A stretch of DNA of 64,000 nt from Gossypium raimondii (GCF_025698545.1 NC_068572.1:1116001-1180000), one strand, 5' to 3'. Positions 33,420 through 45,084 are shown, counted from the stretch's first letter. The notes: generated by a model not told the origin, from the letters alone. Numbers and translations are program-made.

Positions 33420-36400
33420 TCAAACTCCGACACCCTTTAAAGAGAGGAAGCTTTTCTGCAATAAGTTCTCTTTCTTGAGAAGAGGTAAACTTTGTGTTCT
33501 CATCTCTTCTCTCATAGTCGTTACCGATTCAGACAATTTTGGATTCAAGCCGCTAGTAAATCGAGGAGAAAAGTAGAATTTCTTATAGCCATCACTTCTC
33601 GGAGATAAATTCACTTGTTCCAACGCTCGAAATTGAAGTTCTGAAGGGAAATCTCGAACGCAACCGATCCGAGGTCCTGCCCCTGTAGTCCATTTACATG
33701 ACAATTGCTTGCCCAATTGAAATGATTTCATCCCTTTCTTAGAGTTAATCCTTTGAAGAATCGATTCTTTAGCAATGGCTTCAACATTATGATCATTTTC
33801 ATTCATCATCTCGTCCTGAACCGTCAAATTTGAACCCTGGTTGTAAGCAACAGCAACCTCAAACAATTCGGTTTTCATCGGTATTTCAAGATGACTCAAG
33901 TTGAGGAACCTGCTTGACATTGTGCATTCAAGGCCTTCACTGCTTCCTTCTTTGATCAAATCACCGAGCTTCTCGATCGAACCTTTGACATTGTTTTCTT
34001 CAAGCTCTAAGCTATTTTCTTCAGATGAATTGCATCTAAGATGGTGACTGGTTCCATGGAAACTCTCTTCTCCATCAACTGGTGCCATCTGAATGTAACA
34101 AAATGAAAGCATATCATGTCAACCATTCATTTCCATTTCCAGAAAAAAAAATACTCAAAATCATTAAAAACACATTTTCATTGGTAAAAGTACCATGGAT
34201 ATCCCTGTCCTATGACTCAGGTTGCATTTTGCTCTCTACTAAAAAATGGACAAATTAGTCCCTATACGTTAAATCAATGAGCAAATTGATTTTTTTTTAC
34301 TAAAACTTCATCCATTTGTACTATTAAAAACTAGTGTGGCTGACGAAACAACAAGTGTACCTCATGTTGATGTACAAAAACCAGTTTTTAACAACAGAAG
34401 AATCAATTTGCTCTTTGATCTAATATATAGAGACTAATTTACGCATTTTTTTAGTAGAGAGACAAAATGCAATCCAATTCCTAGTACAGAGGCCTCCATG
34501 GTACTTTTATCCATTTTCATCAAATTTTTTTTACCTTAACATCTGTAAGATCAACATCGTTCTCCCTCAAAAATGAAATGAAATCGTTAAAGTTTTCTTC
34601 TGTAGGACGATAATGACCGCTATGAGGCCAAACCGCCTGTTTGAACACAATAATAGTAAATTAATTACTTACTTTGAGAAAAAAAAGCGAAGAATCGGGA
34701 TAACATATACGAAAAAGATACCTTAAGGACACCATTGTCAACAACTAATCTACCAGCAGCAATAGTAGCACCACCAGCCAAGAAACTAGAATGTTGAAAA
34801 GTACCCTTCTTTTTCTTGCCAACGTACAAGATCTTTGATGTACTAAGTACAAAAATCCACTTAGAATCACTGGTTTCTTCTGTAGTTTGAAGAAGTTTCC
34901 CTGTTTGCTTGTATATGAATTTCCCATCTACCACAACAATCTCATAGGGCTTCCTTTCCATCTATATAATGAAAAAACAAAATGTGAAATCGATATGATG
35001 TCGGATATGTATTGGGATATATGTATGTTCATTTCTTTGAATGGAAGAAAAACAAGGAGTTCGAACAACTCGTATCTATGTTGAGATATGACTTTTTAAA
35101 ACCCTATAAATACATAAAAATTAAAAAACATTCGTGTCAGACACATAGTGAACTGAGTGAATAACAGAAATAAAGACTCACCGGACCAAGATATTTGATG
35201 CATTGTTGTTGAAGCTTTAATCTAGGACATTTTTCTATATTTACTTCTTTGCCTTCTCCAATATCCAGCCTGCATATTCAAAACAAATATATTTTTCATT
35301 AGAAATCAAAAAAAAAAAAAATTATTGAGGGGGTCGACTCTTTCGAGAAAAATATACAAAGTGCCATTTTCCGGGCAACGAGCCAAAGCCCCTACAATTG
35401 AAGGTATTGCCCCTAGGTTGTGTTGGGGGCTCTTACCCTCCATGAACTGTACATAGCTCTCAGTAGAGGAAAGAGATAAACCTTTGGCACAACAAGTTGA
35501 CCAGCAGACAACACTTCGAAAACTTGTTCCAAAAAAATCATCCCCTCAACACTTGCAATGAATAAAAAAAATCCAGTTTTAAAGAAAATTACCAGTAAAA
35601 AAAGGGTTCTTGACACTGAGAATGGAGCCATTGATTATAATAAAAATGCAAGTTATGTCCATACCTATGCCTTGGATCAATCTGCATAAAAACACAACAA
35701 TGGTGAAACCCTGTTCGTTTTTTTTCTTCTTGTAATAACTGAAGTATCCTCTGTTTTACGGTCCATAAAAATTAATTATTTCAGGGTACATTGAACTTAC
35801 AGCTTCAAGCCAGTGTTGTAAAGCAAGCTTTTGAGCTTTATCGTTCTTGAATAAACCTTTGCCAACTTTAGCAGCTCTTGTTCTTGCTCTTGACCAGCGA
35901 GAAATAGCTGTTTCATGTTTATCCATGTCGAAAAATGATATAGAACTCCTTTTCAATTCAGCAAAATCCAAGAGCTTCCACCTACATCACAACATGATGA
36001 ATTCGAGATAAATGTCAAATTTTGTATCTTCAAAGATAAATAATAAACTTTTAAGAGGTCAAAATATAATTTTACTAAAATACTAACTTGTAATTTTATA
36101 AAATTCAAAAGAAATAAACAATATATTTATCATTTTCGGCCCCAAACGGGCCAAAGTCATTGCCTGCTCCTTTATATACGCCCCCTATATCTATTCTATC
36201 CGAGTGAAAAATAAAGTAGGCAGTTCAACTCATCCGTACCAATTTTTCGGGCTAATATCTCAAATGATTTTTTATCCGATCAGACCGATCAGGTTGAATC
36301 AAGACCATCACATTCCTATACTCAGAACATGTGCTGGCTAAAGAATGAAAACAAAAAAGCATATAATTAAAAGAGAAAAAGATAATACAAACCAGCTTTG

Positions 36401-36856
36401 CTCAACAAGAACAGCACAATCTGCTAGCTTTCTCCTTGTACGGAAGCTCTTATAAACCTTTTGCAATCTTATCGCAGCCTCCATTTGTGGATTATTAAGA
36501 TCTGAAACCCTCGATTCTTTTGAAGATTCCAATGGAAAATCTGGGTTTAAAGATTCAACAGCATCCATTGCTTTGCTCTTCGAGCTTGCTACAGCTTCAT
36601 CAATGGCGGAAGTCATTGTTTCCTCCAAATCTCTGCCTTTAAAACTAACAGATCCTTCCAATATCATCTTCCCAGAACCACATGATTTTAAAATAGTTGG
36701 CTCTGAATCTGAGATTTTGAAACTGATGGATCTAAGTGGTGTTTTAGCTCTTTCTTCATCTCCAAAACTAATGGATTTCACAGTCATTGAATCCAAGCTG
36801 CCATTGTCCATTTCAGTACTGCATTCACCAAATGGCCATGAAAAAGCATTACCCAT
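33420..36856 (-). CDS. IQM: IQM-family calmodulin-binding protein, intact copy (unit A)
   Basis: Seven exons: 36856-36393, 35981-35801, 35681-35593, 35269-35182, 34961-34722, 34636-34535 and 34088-33420. Phases match throughout; total 610 aa. Exon 1 encodes a Ser-rich N-terminus and one IQ motif ([16 protein letters not shown], about residues 133-148), followed by EQSWWKLLDF across the first splice. The IQM core follows: [43 protein letters not shown], then [18 protein letters not shown] and [16 protein letters not shown]. The C-terminal exon is Glu/Ser-rich and ends [13 protein letters not shown] proteins bind calmodulin independently of Ca2+ and act in stress, hormone and stomatal responses in Arabidopsis. 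I cannot say which of IQM1-6 is the orthologue. Introns 3 and 6 hold MITEs. No lesions. Confidence 0.93.
34182..34511. repeat. MITE in IQM-A intron 6 with 9-bp target duplication
   Basis: Starts TGGTAAAAGTACCATGGA and ends TCCATGGTACTTTTATC, with arms of about 90 bp including TTAGTCCCTATACGTTA. It is flanked by perfect CATTTTCAT (34173-34181 and 34512-34520). The 9-bp duplication points to Mutator-type transposition. The orthologous copy in unit B is 50963-51277, so it predates the segmental duplication. Confidence 0.8.
35322..35552. repeat. MITE of the TGTTGAGGGG family in IQM-A intron 3
   Basis: Starts TTATTGAGGGGGTCGACTC and ends ATCATCCCCTCAACA; the interior has CCGGGCAACGAGCC and CCTTTGGCACAAC. 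Its counterpart in unit B (52082-52313) starts TGTTGAGGGGTTCGAC. It is related by its ends to the element at 30250. It predates the segmental duplication. Confidence 0.6.
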
Positions 36857-37424
36857 TTTCTGTCAAACAAACGATATTTTCAGGTAGGCATTTTATTATA
36901 CACAGAGCAAACATTTAAAAAAAAAAAAAGCACATATTACCTCAAACGCCTGAACTGTATAAGAACTGGAAAAAGAAAGGAAAATGGAAAATTGGGTGTT
37001 GGGTGTTGGGTGTTGGGTGGATTCTTGAATTTTGATATCAGTTCTCTTTTTTCCTTCACTTTCCCTCTGGTTTTTTTTTTCTCGGGAAAATGATCAACTG
37101 TGTATCTCAAGTGTTACCATTGATAACATCGATCTTGGATTTGCTTATATAATGGTAGTTAATCAACTTAATTATATGTAATCTAGAGAGATGGAAAAAT
37201 TAAAGACACAAAACAGCGTTGTTTTGTGTAAACAATTGATAAAAAGTGGTTGAAACTTCCATGCATGAGTTGCTTTTCTTCATGGGGAAATATGACCCAC
37301 AAGTTGACATGGAAATCCTAGAAAAAGGTTTCAATCTTGTTGGATTAATTAAAATATTTATTAATGTTAAAAAAAATACATTTTTAAAAAGTTTATAATT
37401 ACATGAAATATATAGATCCCAATT
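36857..37424. other. IQM-A upstream region
   Basis: On the minus strand this is the leader and promoter side of IQM-A. It includes three direct copies of GGGTGTTGGGT/TGGGTGTT at 36996-37020 (one copy fewer in unit B) and a TTATATAAT (about 37145-37153, TATA-like) roughly 290 bp from the ATG. There is probably a 5' UTR intron, since a CTCAAACGCCTGAAC block is conserved with unit B just beyond a T-rich stretch; that is inference. Confidence 0.4.
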
Positions 37425-37625
37425 ACACCTGTTCATGGGTCGGATTATTCGTCTTGCTTCGAAAGCTTGCCTGAAATTCGGAAGGGTTTAGGCAAAAATA
37501 TTAGGTCCGAAAAATAAATCTGAAAAAAATTAGGCCCGTTTAAAATATGGATTGGGTTCGAGCTTGAACATTCAAGGCCCAAACCCAGCTCAATCCGACC
37601 CGTTTTAAGTTTATAATATTTTATA
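37425..37625. repeat. GGGCC-type dispersed repeat (counterpart 57480-57690)
   Basis: Begins CACCTGTTCATGGGTCGGAT and contains TTAGGCAAAAATATTAGGTC, TAGGCCCGTTTAAAATATGG and CAAGGCCCAAACCCAGC. The unit B counterpart is nearly collinear, so it was present before duplication. From 37626 to 38363 nothing beyond AT-rich sequence is recognised. Confidence 0.5.
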
Positions 37626-38363
37626 TTATGTTATTTTTATATATTATGTGACTCGATAATTACTTGAATTTGGTAAAAATAAAAAACCGAGACAAAAAAA
37701 TTTATTTAATTATTGTTGGTTCGACAATTGAACCAATCGAACCGGTTGAATCGAGAATCAGTGGCCTGATATGTTAAACTACCAATTCAATTATTAAAAC
37801 ACTGAATGTGACACTTTTAGATTAAACTACAACTTCACCTAAAAATTTATATAATTTCTTTTAATTTTTAAGTGATGATGTGGCACAATCTCGAAGTGTC
37901 ATGTCATCAAACTTTTATACATTTTAAGTTCAATGATCAAAATAAACTTAACTATCGAGTTCAATTGCTAACGTGGATAAAAAATACAAGTATTATATTA
38001 TCCATTTTGTAAATTTTGAAAGGATTAATTTTGTAAATTAATATATTATTTACTTTAATTTTTCCTATAAATTATTTTCTTTAAATTTTTCAAACTTTTG
38101 GAAGGAAAAATAAATAAAATGTAAATTTAAAATGTTAAAATATTTCAAGACCTCTTAAATTATTGATTAGTTAGACATAATGAGATTTGGCTCTAAGATT
38201 AGATTCTTCTAATCCGAACCAAGTCTCTTATTTACTCAATAAAAATATTTTATTTAAATTACAAATTTTATATGAAAAAAATTTTAATATATTAAAATCA
38301 ATAATTCGATTCAACCTGATTTGATTCATGAATAATCTTTATTTCAAAAACAACCAACAAAAG

Positions 38364-38495
38364 TCAATTGAGTCTTAGCTCGATTGGTATGGGCATTGTT
38401 TTCAATGCAGATGGACGTGGATTCGAGTGCGCTGAAGCATATCATCCTCCTATTTATGGATTGGAGAGGGATGATAGGTAGTTCTAGGCATTATG
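38364..38495 (+). repeat. tRNA-derived SINE (best preserved copy)
   Basis: TCTTAGCTCGATTGGTATGG is an almost ideal pol III A box; GTGGATTCGAGTGCG, about 35 bp later, is a good B box. The tail CATCCTCCTATTTATGGATT and TTCTAGGCATT matches the copy at 32007. Unit B lacks this whole stretch. Confidence 0.65.
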
Positions 38496-38547
38496 TCACC
38501 AGATATGATCAAAATTTATAATGAAATTAATAAAAAAAACAATAATG

Positions 38548-38803
38548 TCGAAATATGCCTTTCAAATTAAGTTCCGAATTAGTGGATGCTGTTACCAAAG
38601 GAAATGGCAATGCCATGCGCAAAAAGGAAGAAACTCATAGAATGGCAGAGGCAAATAGAGCTTTTGCATATTTTCGCTAATCCATGAAACATAGATTCAT
38701 AAATCCATACATCTCAACCGGAAAAGAATCAATAGAAAAAAAAATCGGAATTGATCGATATATTTCTCGAAACAGACGAAAAGGAAACGAAAATTGACAT
38801 GTA
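38548..38803 (+). pseudogene. rps7: Plastid DNA insert with 3' end of rps7 (NUPT)
   Basis: From 38549 the translation is [20 protein letters not shown], continuing to [20 protein letters not shown] and a stop. This is the C-terminus of chloroplast ribosomal protein S7. The next 130 bp (CCATACATCTCAACCGGAAA and AATTGATCGATATATTTCTC) match what I remember of the spacer downstream of plastid rps7. The N-terminal three quarters of the gene are missing, so it is a non-functional nuclear plastid fragment. Few changes are visible, suggesting a young insertion. Transfer through mitochondrial DNA is possible. Confidence 0.85.
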
Positions 38804-41159
38804 ATATTTATCAATTTTAATTAATAATTTAAAATTTATATAAAAATATTAATTAATTGCATTTATAATTTTGGGATTAAGGCACCGTCGAAATTGTGTA
38901 CGTACTTTACACTTCATTACTATACTTTTTTGTGTCTAATTAATATTAATTAATTAATTAATTAATTAATTATAAGCTTAATTATTAAATCAATATATAT
39001 ATGTATATATACGCACGCGTAGCCGAAAAATCCCACACTTTATACTTGTGTCGGAAAGTAGCATATGGTATACAGCCAACGTAGATGATTAATTCAACAT
39101 TTTGTACTATAACCCCTTTAAAATAATATATATTTTACGACAAATGGATAACACTTTTTTTTAAAATTTGAAATAAATATATAAGCGGTATACAAATTTA
39201 ATTATATATTATATCGAGGTATTGAATGTTGGATAAATTTGGCATTGCGATCAAGGTTTTATCTCTTGATTTTGTTGAAAATTTCGATGAGTTTAAAGTG
39301 AGAGCATTGTGTCATGTCCTTTAAATGTTTTATATGCTATAAGTCATGGGGTCGAGCTAGATCATATGCAAACTCTTTAGCTTTCATGACAATTTGTTCA
39401 AGTACTCCGAGATGCTCTCGTTCTATTAACTCCCCGAGTCTCATGGGAGAGACTTGTAAGGACAACAATGTCAAGGGGGCAAGTAGGGGCAAGTAGGGGC
39501 AATCTTGTTAGAATTGGATTGGACCAGTTGAATCAAGATCCTACTGGTGTATCCATCCAAATAGGGGTGTTGAATCGAATTTTGAATGAATTGTTCAAAA
39601 CCACCATTGAAACCAAGAATCAAAATTGGTTGAATCGATTTTTTACCTCTTTTTTTAAGCTATTTTTTAGTCTTAAATCCATAAAATTTGACCCAAATCG
39701 GTAAAACCTAACTAAAATAATATATATATATATATATATGGCTCAAATAAATAAAATCCAACCTGAAAAACAAATAAAAGCTAAATATATTAAATTTGTT
39801 ATTTACTCGTGTTTATAATTTTTATACAATTTTTCTTATTCTTTAAATTTTTTTAGCAATTGAACCGTAATTTGATTGGTATGATTATCGGTTTGTCGGG
39901 GCAAAGTCGAATTTCTTTTTTTAATGGAGTCGGAATTAAATTATAAAGTTTTGTAAGAGTTAACATACAATTTCACCATTGTATTAGCTAATATCTTTAT
40001 AATTTTTAAAGGACTAAGCCCTTGATTGATAAACCATTAAAAATTTAAATCCATTTTCAATGATTTAATATTTTACACATGTTCGATAATCCAAAAATAA
40101 AACGTCTTGATAAAAAAATTCTATAAAATGTGTGAAAATAATAAGTAGATAAGAACTACTTATCATTTAATGGAGAATATTTTTCAATTAATTTAATTTA
40201 ATATTAAATTTTGATTTTTTTATTTAGAATAAGGTAAAATTTAAAAATTAAGGATAAAATGTAAAATATATTCTTATCAACTAATCTAACTATATTCCGT
40301 ACTTAATTTTTCAACGCTTATTTTCTAATTTTAATTTTTCTGTTTATCAAATAATATCTAAATTAAAATCTTACCATTTGGGGAGCTAAAATGCTCGCCC
40401 CCTCTCGCCGCTCTTGGCCCATAAAAATGATAAAATTATACTTAAATCCATTCAAAAATTTATCAAATTATAATGCAATATAAAGAGAAAATCACAGTTT
40501 ATCCCTTCTAATATTTTTTAATTTAATTTCAACCATTTAAAAAAATTTCTAATTTCATCACTATAACCAAAGCTCATCAACAAATAAATTTCATCAAATT
40601 AAGTTCAAAAAAATATTATTTTATAATTCTTTAATTTTCAATTAAACCAGTACAACTAATAAACCTAAATCTTCATATGAGATGTCAATGTCCCCCATGT
40701 TATCTGGCAATTTATAATTGCATATCAATGGTTTGCAATGTAAATGTTGGTAAAAAGCTAATCCCCACTTTTATGTCAACATGGTTTAGAAAAAAGTCAA
40801 AATTAAGTACTTATGGTTGAGTAAAATGTAATCAGAATCACTAACAATATTATCGATTAGCATCGATATATCGCATATATGAAAATAAATGTATAACTGA
40901 ATCAAAATCAAAGTTTTATGTTCATATGTGAACCAAAATCTAAGTTTCATGCGTATAACTGCATCAAATTAAAATTCATATATCAGATTACACATTAGAC
41001 CAAAGTTTATGTGTAAATTCGATACTTGTCGCTAAATAAATTTAAATTTAAAAGAAGTATTTTATAATATATTAGTTAGTTTAATTATAAAAAAATAAAA
41101 TAAAATGAAAAGTGAGTCAAAAGTCTAGTGACAGTATTGGTTAAAATATTAGCCCACAG
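38804..41159. other. AT-rich region of unit A, largely absent from unit B
   Basis: Contains a (TTAA)n run (38946-38971), a TA run (about 39720-39740) and a short direct repeat of GGGGGCAAGTAGGGGCAAG near 39475-39500. No coding family was recognised; open frames at 39314 and 39468 are short and unsupported. From about 40942 onward (CTAAGTTTCATGCGTATAAC) the sequence is collinear with unit B from about 58310. Confidence 0.45.
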
Positions 41160-41335
41160 TACAGCGCAGCAGAGCAGAGCAGAGCATTGGCCTCAACAAC
41201 ACTGAAGAAAAAATTGGTGTCTCAGCGTTGTAGTAAATTAAAAAGAACAATAATGACGCGTTTTGCTTACAACTCGCAGTCGCAGCAGCAGCAGCACCGA
41301 CGACATTGAATGCCGAGCCTGCGTGACGGTAAATT
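41160..41335 (+). other. CAG-rich leader-like segment upstream of ACX fragment
   Basis: GCGCAGCAGAGCAGAGCAG and CGCAGTCGCAGCAGCAGCAG lie in a less AT-rich island ending GCCTGCGTGACG|GTAAAT, which looks like a splice donor. The unit B counterpart is 58525-58705, with changed CAG numbers. It resembles a 5' UTR and first exon, perhaps of the acyl-CoA oxidase-like fragment 600 bp downstream, but the link is inference. Confidence 0.35.
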
Positions 41336-41549
41336 TAGTGTGTATGTATAATTCGGGTTTATATTTTTATTTTTATTTTTACTAATAGGCTTTATTCATC
41401 ATTTGGTTCTTGAATTATACCCATTTTTCATATTGGTACTTGAATTATAGTTTCGTTGCACTTTTTGGCCCTTGCAATTAACAGTGTTAAAAAAAAATCA
41501 GCAACCAATCATAACATGCCACATGTCCCCTATAGATCGTTGATGTGGT

Positions 41550-41812
41550 CAAGAGTGAAGCCAGAAAATCTTTTATAGGGGGTCGAAATTGAATTGTAAT
41601 TTTTACGATTGTAAAAATATAATTTTATCATTTTAATAGTCTATATATTTATAATTTTTAAAGAATTAAATCAATTTTTTATTATTTTTAGGGGGCCAAA
41701 GTGTAATTTTACTTTTATAAATTTAAAATTTTAAAAATTTTAAAAGGCTTAAATTGAATATTTTTCATTTTAGGGGGTCGGGCCCCTGTCAGCCTCCCTA
41801 GCTACGCTCTTG
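41550..41812. repeat. hAT-type MITE with 8-bp target duplication (unit A)
   Basis: Ends CAAGAGTGAAGCCAG and, inverted, CAAGAGCGTAGCTAG. It is flanked by perfect GATGTGGT (41542-41549 and 41813-41820). An 8-bp duplication and CA-starting short inverted ends fit hAT elements. The counterpart in unit B is 58956-59218 with the same flanks. Confidence 0.8.
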
Positions 41813-41915
41813 GATGTGGTTGATGACGTGATCGTTGATCGGGTTTTGACTATGTTGACTATGCATTGACCACATTGACCAAACAAAAAATTGTAAAAAA
41901 AATATATTTAAAATT

Positions 41916-42353
41916 ATGTGTTTAGTTGTTGAAGGAAATGAGAAAGTTGATAGATGGCCACAACATGGAGAAATGGGATTGGTTGTTCGAGTTGATGAAG
42001 CAAGACAAGTTGTTCAACTTGAAGGTGAGGAGAGGGAAGGGAAGGTGTTCGTTTTGCCGAACTATAACCAATCGATGGAGCAACAACGGGAGATGACTTT
42101 GAAACGAATCAAGTATTTGCAAGAGAGGGGTTTTAAAGGATGGTTAATGGCGGGGGAGGGAAAATGTAATCCCCCAACTCTGGCGGACACGTCGTTGTCC
42201 ATCAGAATAAGTGACCCTCTCGAGTTCAACCCGTTTAGCTTCACTTTCACTTTGAAGGACAGACAAAGATTTTTCCACCCCATCAATATGATCAATTCCC
42301 TTTTCACTAAGCTTAGTGTTCACTTCCCATGTGGTGCGTTATATATTTTTTAA
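41916..42353 (+). pseudogene. Acyl-CoA oxidase (ACX3-like) N-terminal fragment, unit A
   Basis: Open for 145 codons. Residues about 38-72 (EGKVFVLPNYNQSMEQQREM then TLKRIKYLQERGFKGWL) match the N-terminal region of peroxisomal acyl-CoA oxidase 3, which has a P-[DN]-YNQ-x-MEQQRE-x-T-x-KRI-x-YL block and FKGWL. The sequence after GWL diverges (KCNPPTLADTSLSIR) until LSVHFPCG, which weakly recalls the GVHFFLWG of the family. No other ACX exons are present. A full protein is about 670 aa, so this is an exon-sized relic, not an enzyme. The first 30 residues (HGEMGLVVRVDEARQVVQLE) are not clearly ACX. Confidence 0.6.
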
Positions 42354-42839
42354 TTTTCTTTATTTTTTTAGAATTAATTTAAAAGTATTGTACTTTTATA
42401 TTATTATTGTACTTGCTTTTCTCAAATGGATAGAATTTAATATATTTTCATCATGGGTTGGATGAACTAATGAATCTTGTCTTTAGTTTTATCATTGAGT
42501 TTTGTTTCCTAAACATTACCTAAAAAAGCAAATCCACCTACTAAGGAAATCTTTAATAATGTCATATAAAGGTATAAATATTGAAATTTTCTTAGTATAT
42601 GAAACCGCTCCCTCTCTATGAAGCCTGCATGACTCTCAACAAAGTGAGAGGCAAAATTCGAGATAAAATCGAACATAGACATTAATGGCTCAATACTAAA
42701 CCTATTAAGAGAGTCTGACATATATTTTGTTAACTATAATATATGCTTCTTCTTCTTTTGTAGATAAAGACAACCTAAAGCGAAGACTAAAAAATACACT
42801 AGTTTCTCAAAGAAGTAACATAATTCGCCTTAATTAAGC
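42354..42839. other. Spacer between ACX fragment and RNase H relic (unit A)
   Basis: A minus-strand open frame of 70 codons (42509-42721, starting MSDSLNRFSIEPLMS) recurs at 59911-60123. It lies just beyond the RNase H relic on the same strand and may belong to the same dead element. No domain recognised. Confidence 0.3.
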
Positions 42840-43140
42840 TTCTAGTTGATTGTAGGAGTTCTTCAAACCAATGAATTTATGTGAAATTTGTCACCATACA
42901 CTTGGCCATATGATCAGCAACAATATTTTGGGTCCTTGAAATATGAGGAACAATGACCTACCAGTTTCGACTAAACAAACGATGAACAAGACATAATTCA
43001 GCCAAGTAACTATCTGCAGCTCCACCAATTAAGATCAACTCTACCAATAAAGTATTATCACATTCCACTTTCAACTGTCGATAACCATTTCTCTATTATA
43101 GGAGTAGACCCTCAAGTAAGGCTCTTACCTTAATCTTAAA
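42840..43140 (-). pseudogene. LINE-type RNase H relic (unit A)
   Basis: The minus strand reads RALLEGLLL, two stops, then GYRQLKVECDNTLLVELILI and, after more residues, AELCLVHRLFSRNW-stop-VIVPHISRTQNIVADHMAKC. The D-N and the H-x-x-R-x-x-N-x-x-AD pattern mark the RVT_3 RNase H domain of plant L1-type LINEs. The counterpart at 60240-60545 keeps HIPRSQNTVADHMAK. No reverse transcriptase is adjacent. Confidence 0.7.
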
Positions 43141-43940
43141 AATTGAATTATTTCCTAACTACATCGAAAAATCACCTAAATTATATAATTATATAAAATA
43201 AAATAAAAACCCAAAGTCTAAATTATTTTTAATTAAACAAAATATTTTTATCCAAATTTATTTATTTTAGTCAAACTCTTTAAAAAATATCAAAAGAATC
43301 CTTGATTTGGTCAAATAACCCCACAAGTTATGAATAAATTTAAAATTAAAGGTGTGAGGTGCGTTGTGTGGTGATACTGCAGCTAGGCACCGCCCAATCT
43401 CCGTACCAAGACGCTGTAAAAAAGGTACTAAAAAGAAGAGAAACAAAATAGTCAGCGTCTGATTATGTTGACGTTTGGTTTGGCTTTTACTTTTGCTTGC
43501 TGGATTTCTTGGTTTGTCTGTCTGCCGGATGGCACCAATTGGTGCAAACTTTTACAACGCACCACGTGTTTGATGAAATACCAGACTGAGGTGAAATGAA
43601 AGACGGTGTGACTGTGACTCACAACTTCAACAAACATCATTAAATTAGTAAGTATCCCAACTTCTACCACATAGGATGAGGAAATTCTACAATAAATTTC
43701 GGTATTAATATAATTATTGGTAAAAAAAATATTCGGTCTAATTTATTCGATATTAAATAAATTAGTCGCTCTCAAACATAGTTGGAGTAATTTAATTTTT
43801 ATCAATTTTAAAAGTAAACAATTAATGATGATTGATCACAGTTTCATCAATATTATAATAATAAATTCAGTCCTCGATGTTTATATATTTTGTTAATTTA
43901 ATCTTTATTCTAAAAATTCTAATACATTTAACATCAACAT
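43141..43940. other. 3' end of duplication unit A with half MITE
   Basis: AT-rich, then a segment with CACCGCCCAATCTCCGTACC and an ACCACGTGTTTG G-box (about 43561-43572) conserved in unit B. From about 43680 to 43940 lies the left half of a MITE (GAGTAATTTAATTTTTATC through TTTAACATCAACAT). It stops abruptly at the unit junction, whereas in unit B the same MITE continues past 61343. Confidence 0.5.
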
Positions 43941-45084
43941 TACTACTTAAAAATATTTTATAACTATATATGACTCTTCCAAAAGTTTTAATTTAAAACG
44001 TAGAAGTATTCCTTTTTATATATAAATTTTGATGAATTAAAACTTTGTATTATGTACATTTTTATATATTTGTATATTAATATTATTTTAATACTTTTTA
44101 AATTATATTTTTTTTACCAACAAAAATTAACTAACCTTTTATTTTATATTGATTTTGATGCTTAGTTCTATCGTCATCTCAGGCTTTGACATCATTGACA
44201 CATGGCGTCTAACCAGTCAGATCTTTGATTAAATATCGTGAACAGATATGTTTATTTTTAGCCTAAAGGTTTTTGTTTGTTTCATGGTGGTTAAGAACAA
44301 TTGGCCACCATCCCCCATGTCACCCCTAGTCTAGTCCCGATGCTAGACTCAAGCCATTTTTTCAATAGAAATGGGGTTAGCCTTCAAAAGAATACTTTTT
44401 CTCTAGTCCAAGGGTTCAGTCATGCTTTGGCGTTTGTGGTGGCTTTTGTGACAATCGAGTCTTGTGGTGACTCATTTTCTCTAAGTACTTAGTGACTTTG
44501 GTCTATTGAGTTTTTGCGGGGACTCATTTTTGTCTGGGGTCCTATTGCATATATTATTTCAAGTCAGAGATGTTTCCATTGTCACAGGAGGAAAGAATTG
44601 TATAGAGACTTAACCACCGCATTAAAGTTATGTTCATCTTGATGGCTAATAGTGTCATTCAACTGAAAAAGTCGTGAGAATGAACCAAGGTCTCTCTTTG
44701 TTCTCAATTTAGGTAAAAAGGCTTGATTCAAGCAATGAAAACTTATTTTCTCCAACATAAAGTTTAAATTTTTATTGTCTTTCAAGGCTTTATCTAGTTT
44801 GGGACCGAGATCCTCGATCACTTTCTTCATTCGGTATAATTAGGTCTATGGCACTATTAGCTTTTGTCTAATGTTCATCCTCAGTTTGCATATAATCTTT
44901 TATATAATAAAAATGAATTAAAATATAAAAATAAATAGATGAAATTCCATACTTTTATTGAAATTTAAATTATATTTCCTTTTAAAAAAAAACTTACAAT
45001 TGTGATGTCAACTTAAAATACAACATAAACAAATCAAAAAATTGTATGCATGATCGAAAAGAATGATACAGAATTCATATATCA

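Larger units (their letters stand above)
32162..43940. repeat. Segmental tandem duplication, unit A (11.8 kb)
   Basis: Starts TACTACTTTAAAATATTTTA and ends ACATTTAACATCAACAT. The same order of sequence (unknown block, IQM gene, GGGCC repeat, CAG-rich leader, hAT MITE, ACX fragment, RNase H relic, MITE half) is repeated in direct orientation from 43941. Unit A alone carries 38.0-40.9 kb, including a SINE and a plastid insert. The IQM gene in this unit is intact. Confidence 0.9.

Noticed and set aside
38364..38495. tRNA gene (A and B box present)
   Set aside because: No acceptor stem or anticodon loop can be drawn, and the same tail recurs in other copies, so it is a SINE.
42509..42721. 70-codon minus-strand frame conserved in both units as a small gene
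   Set aside because: Conservation follows from the recent duplication, no homologue was recognised, and a dead RNase H relic is adjacent on the same strand.
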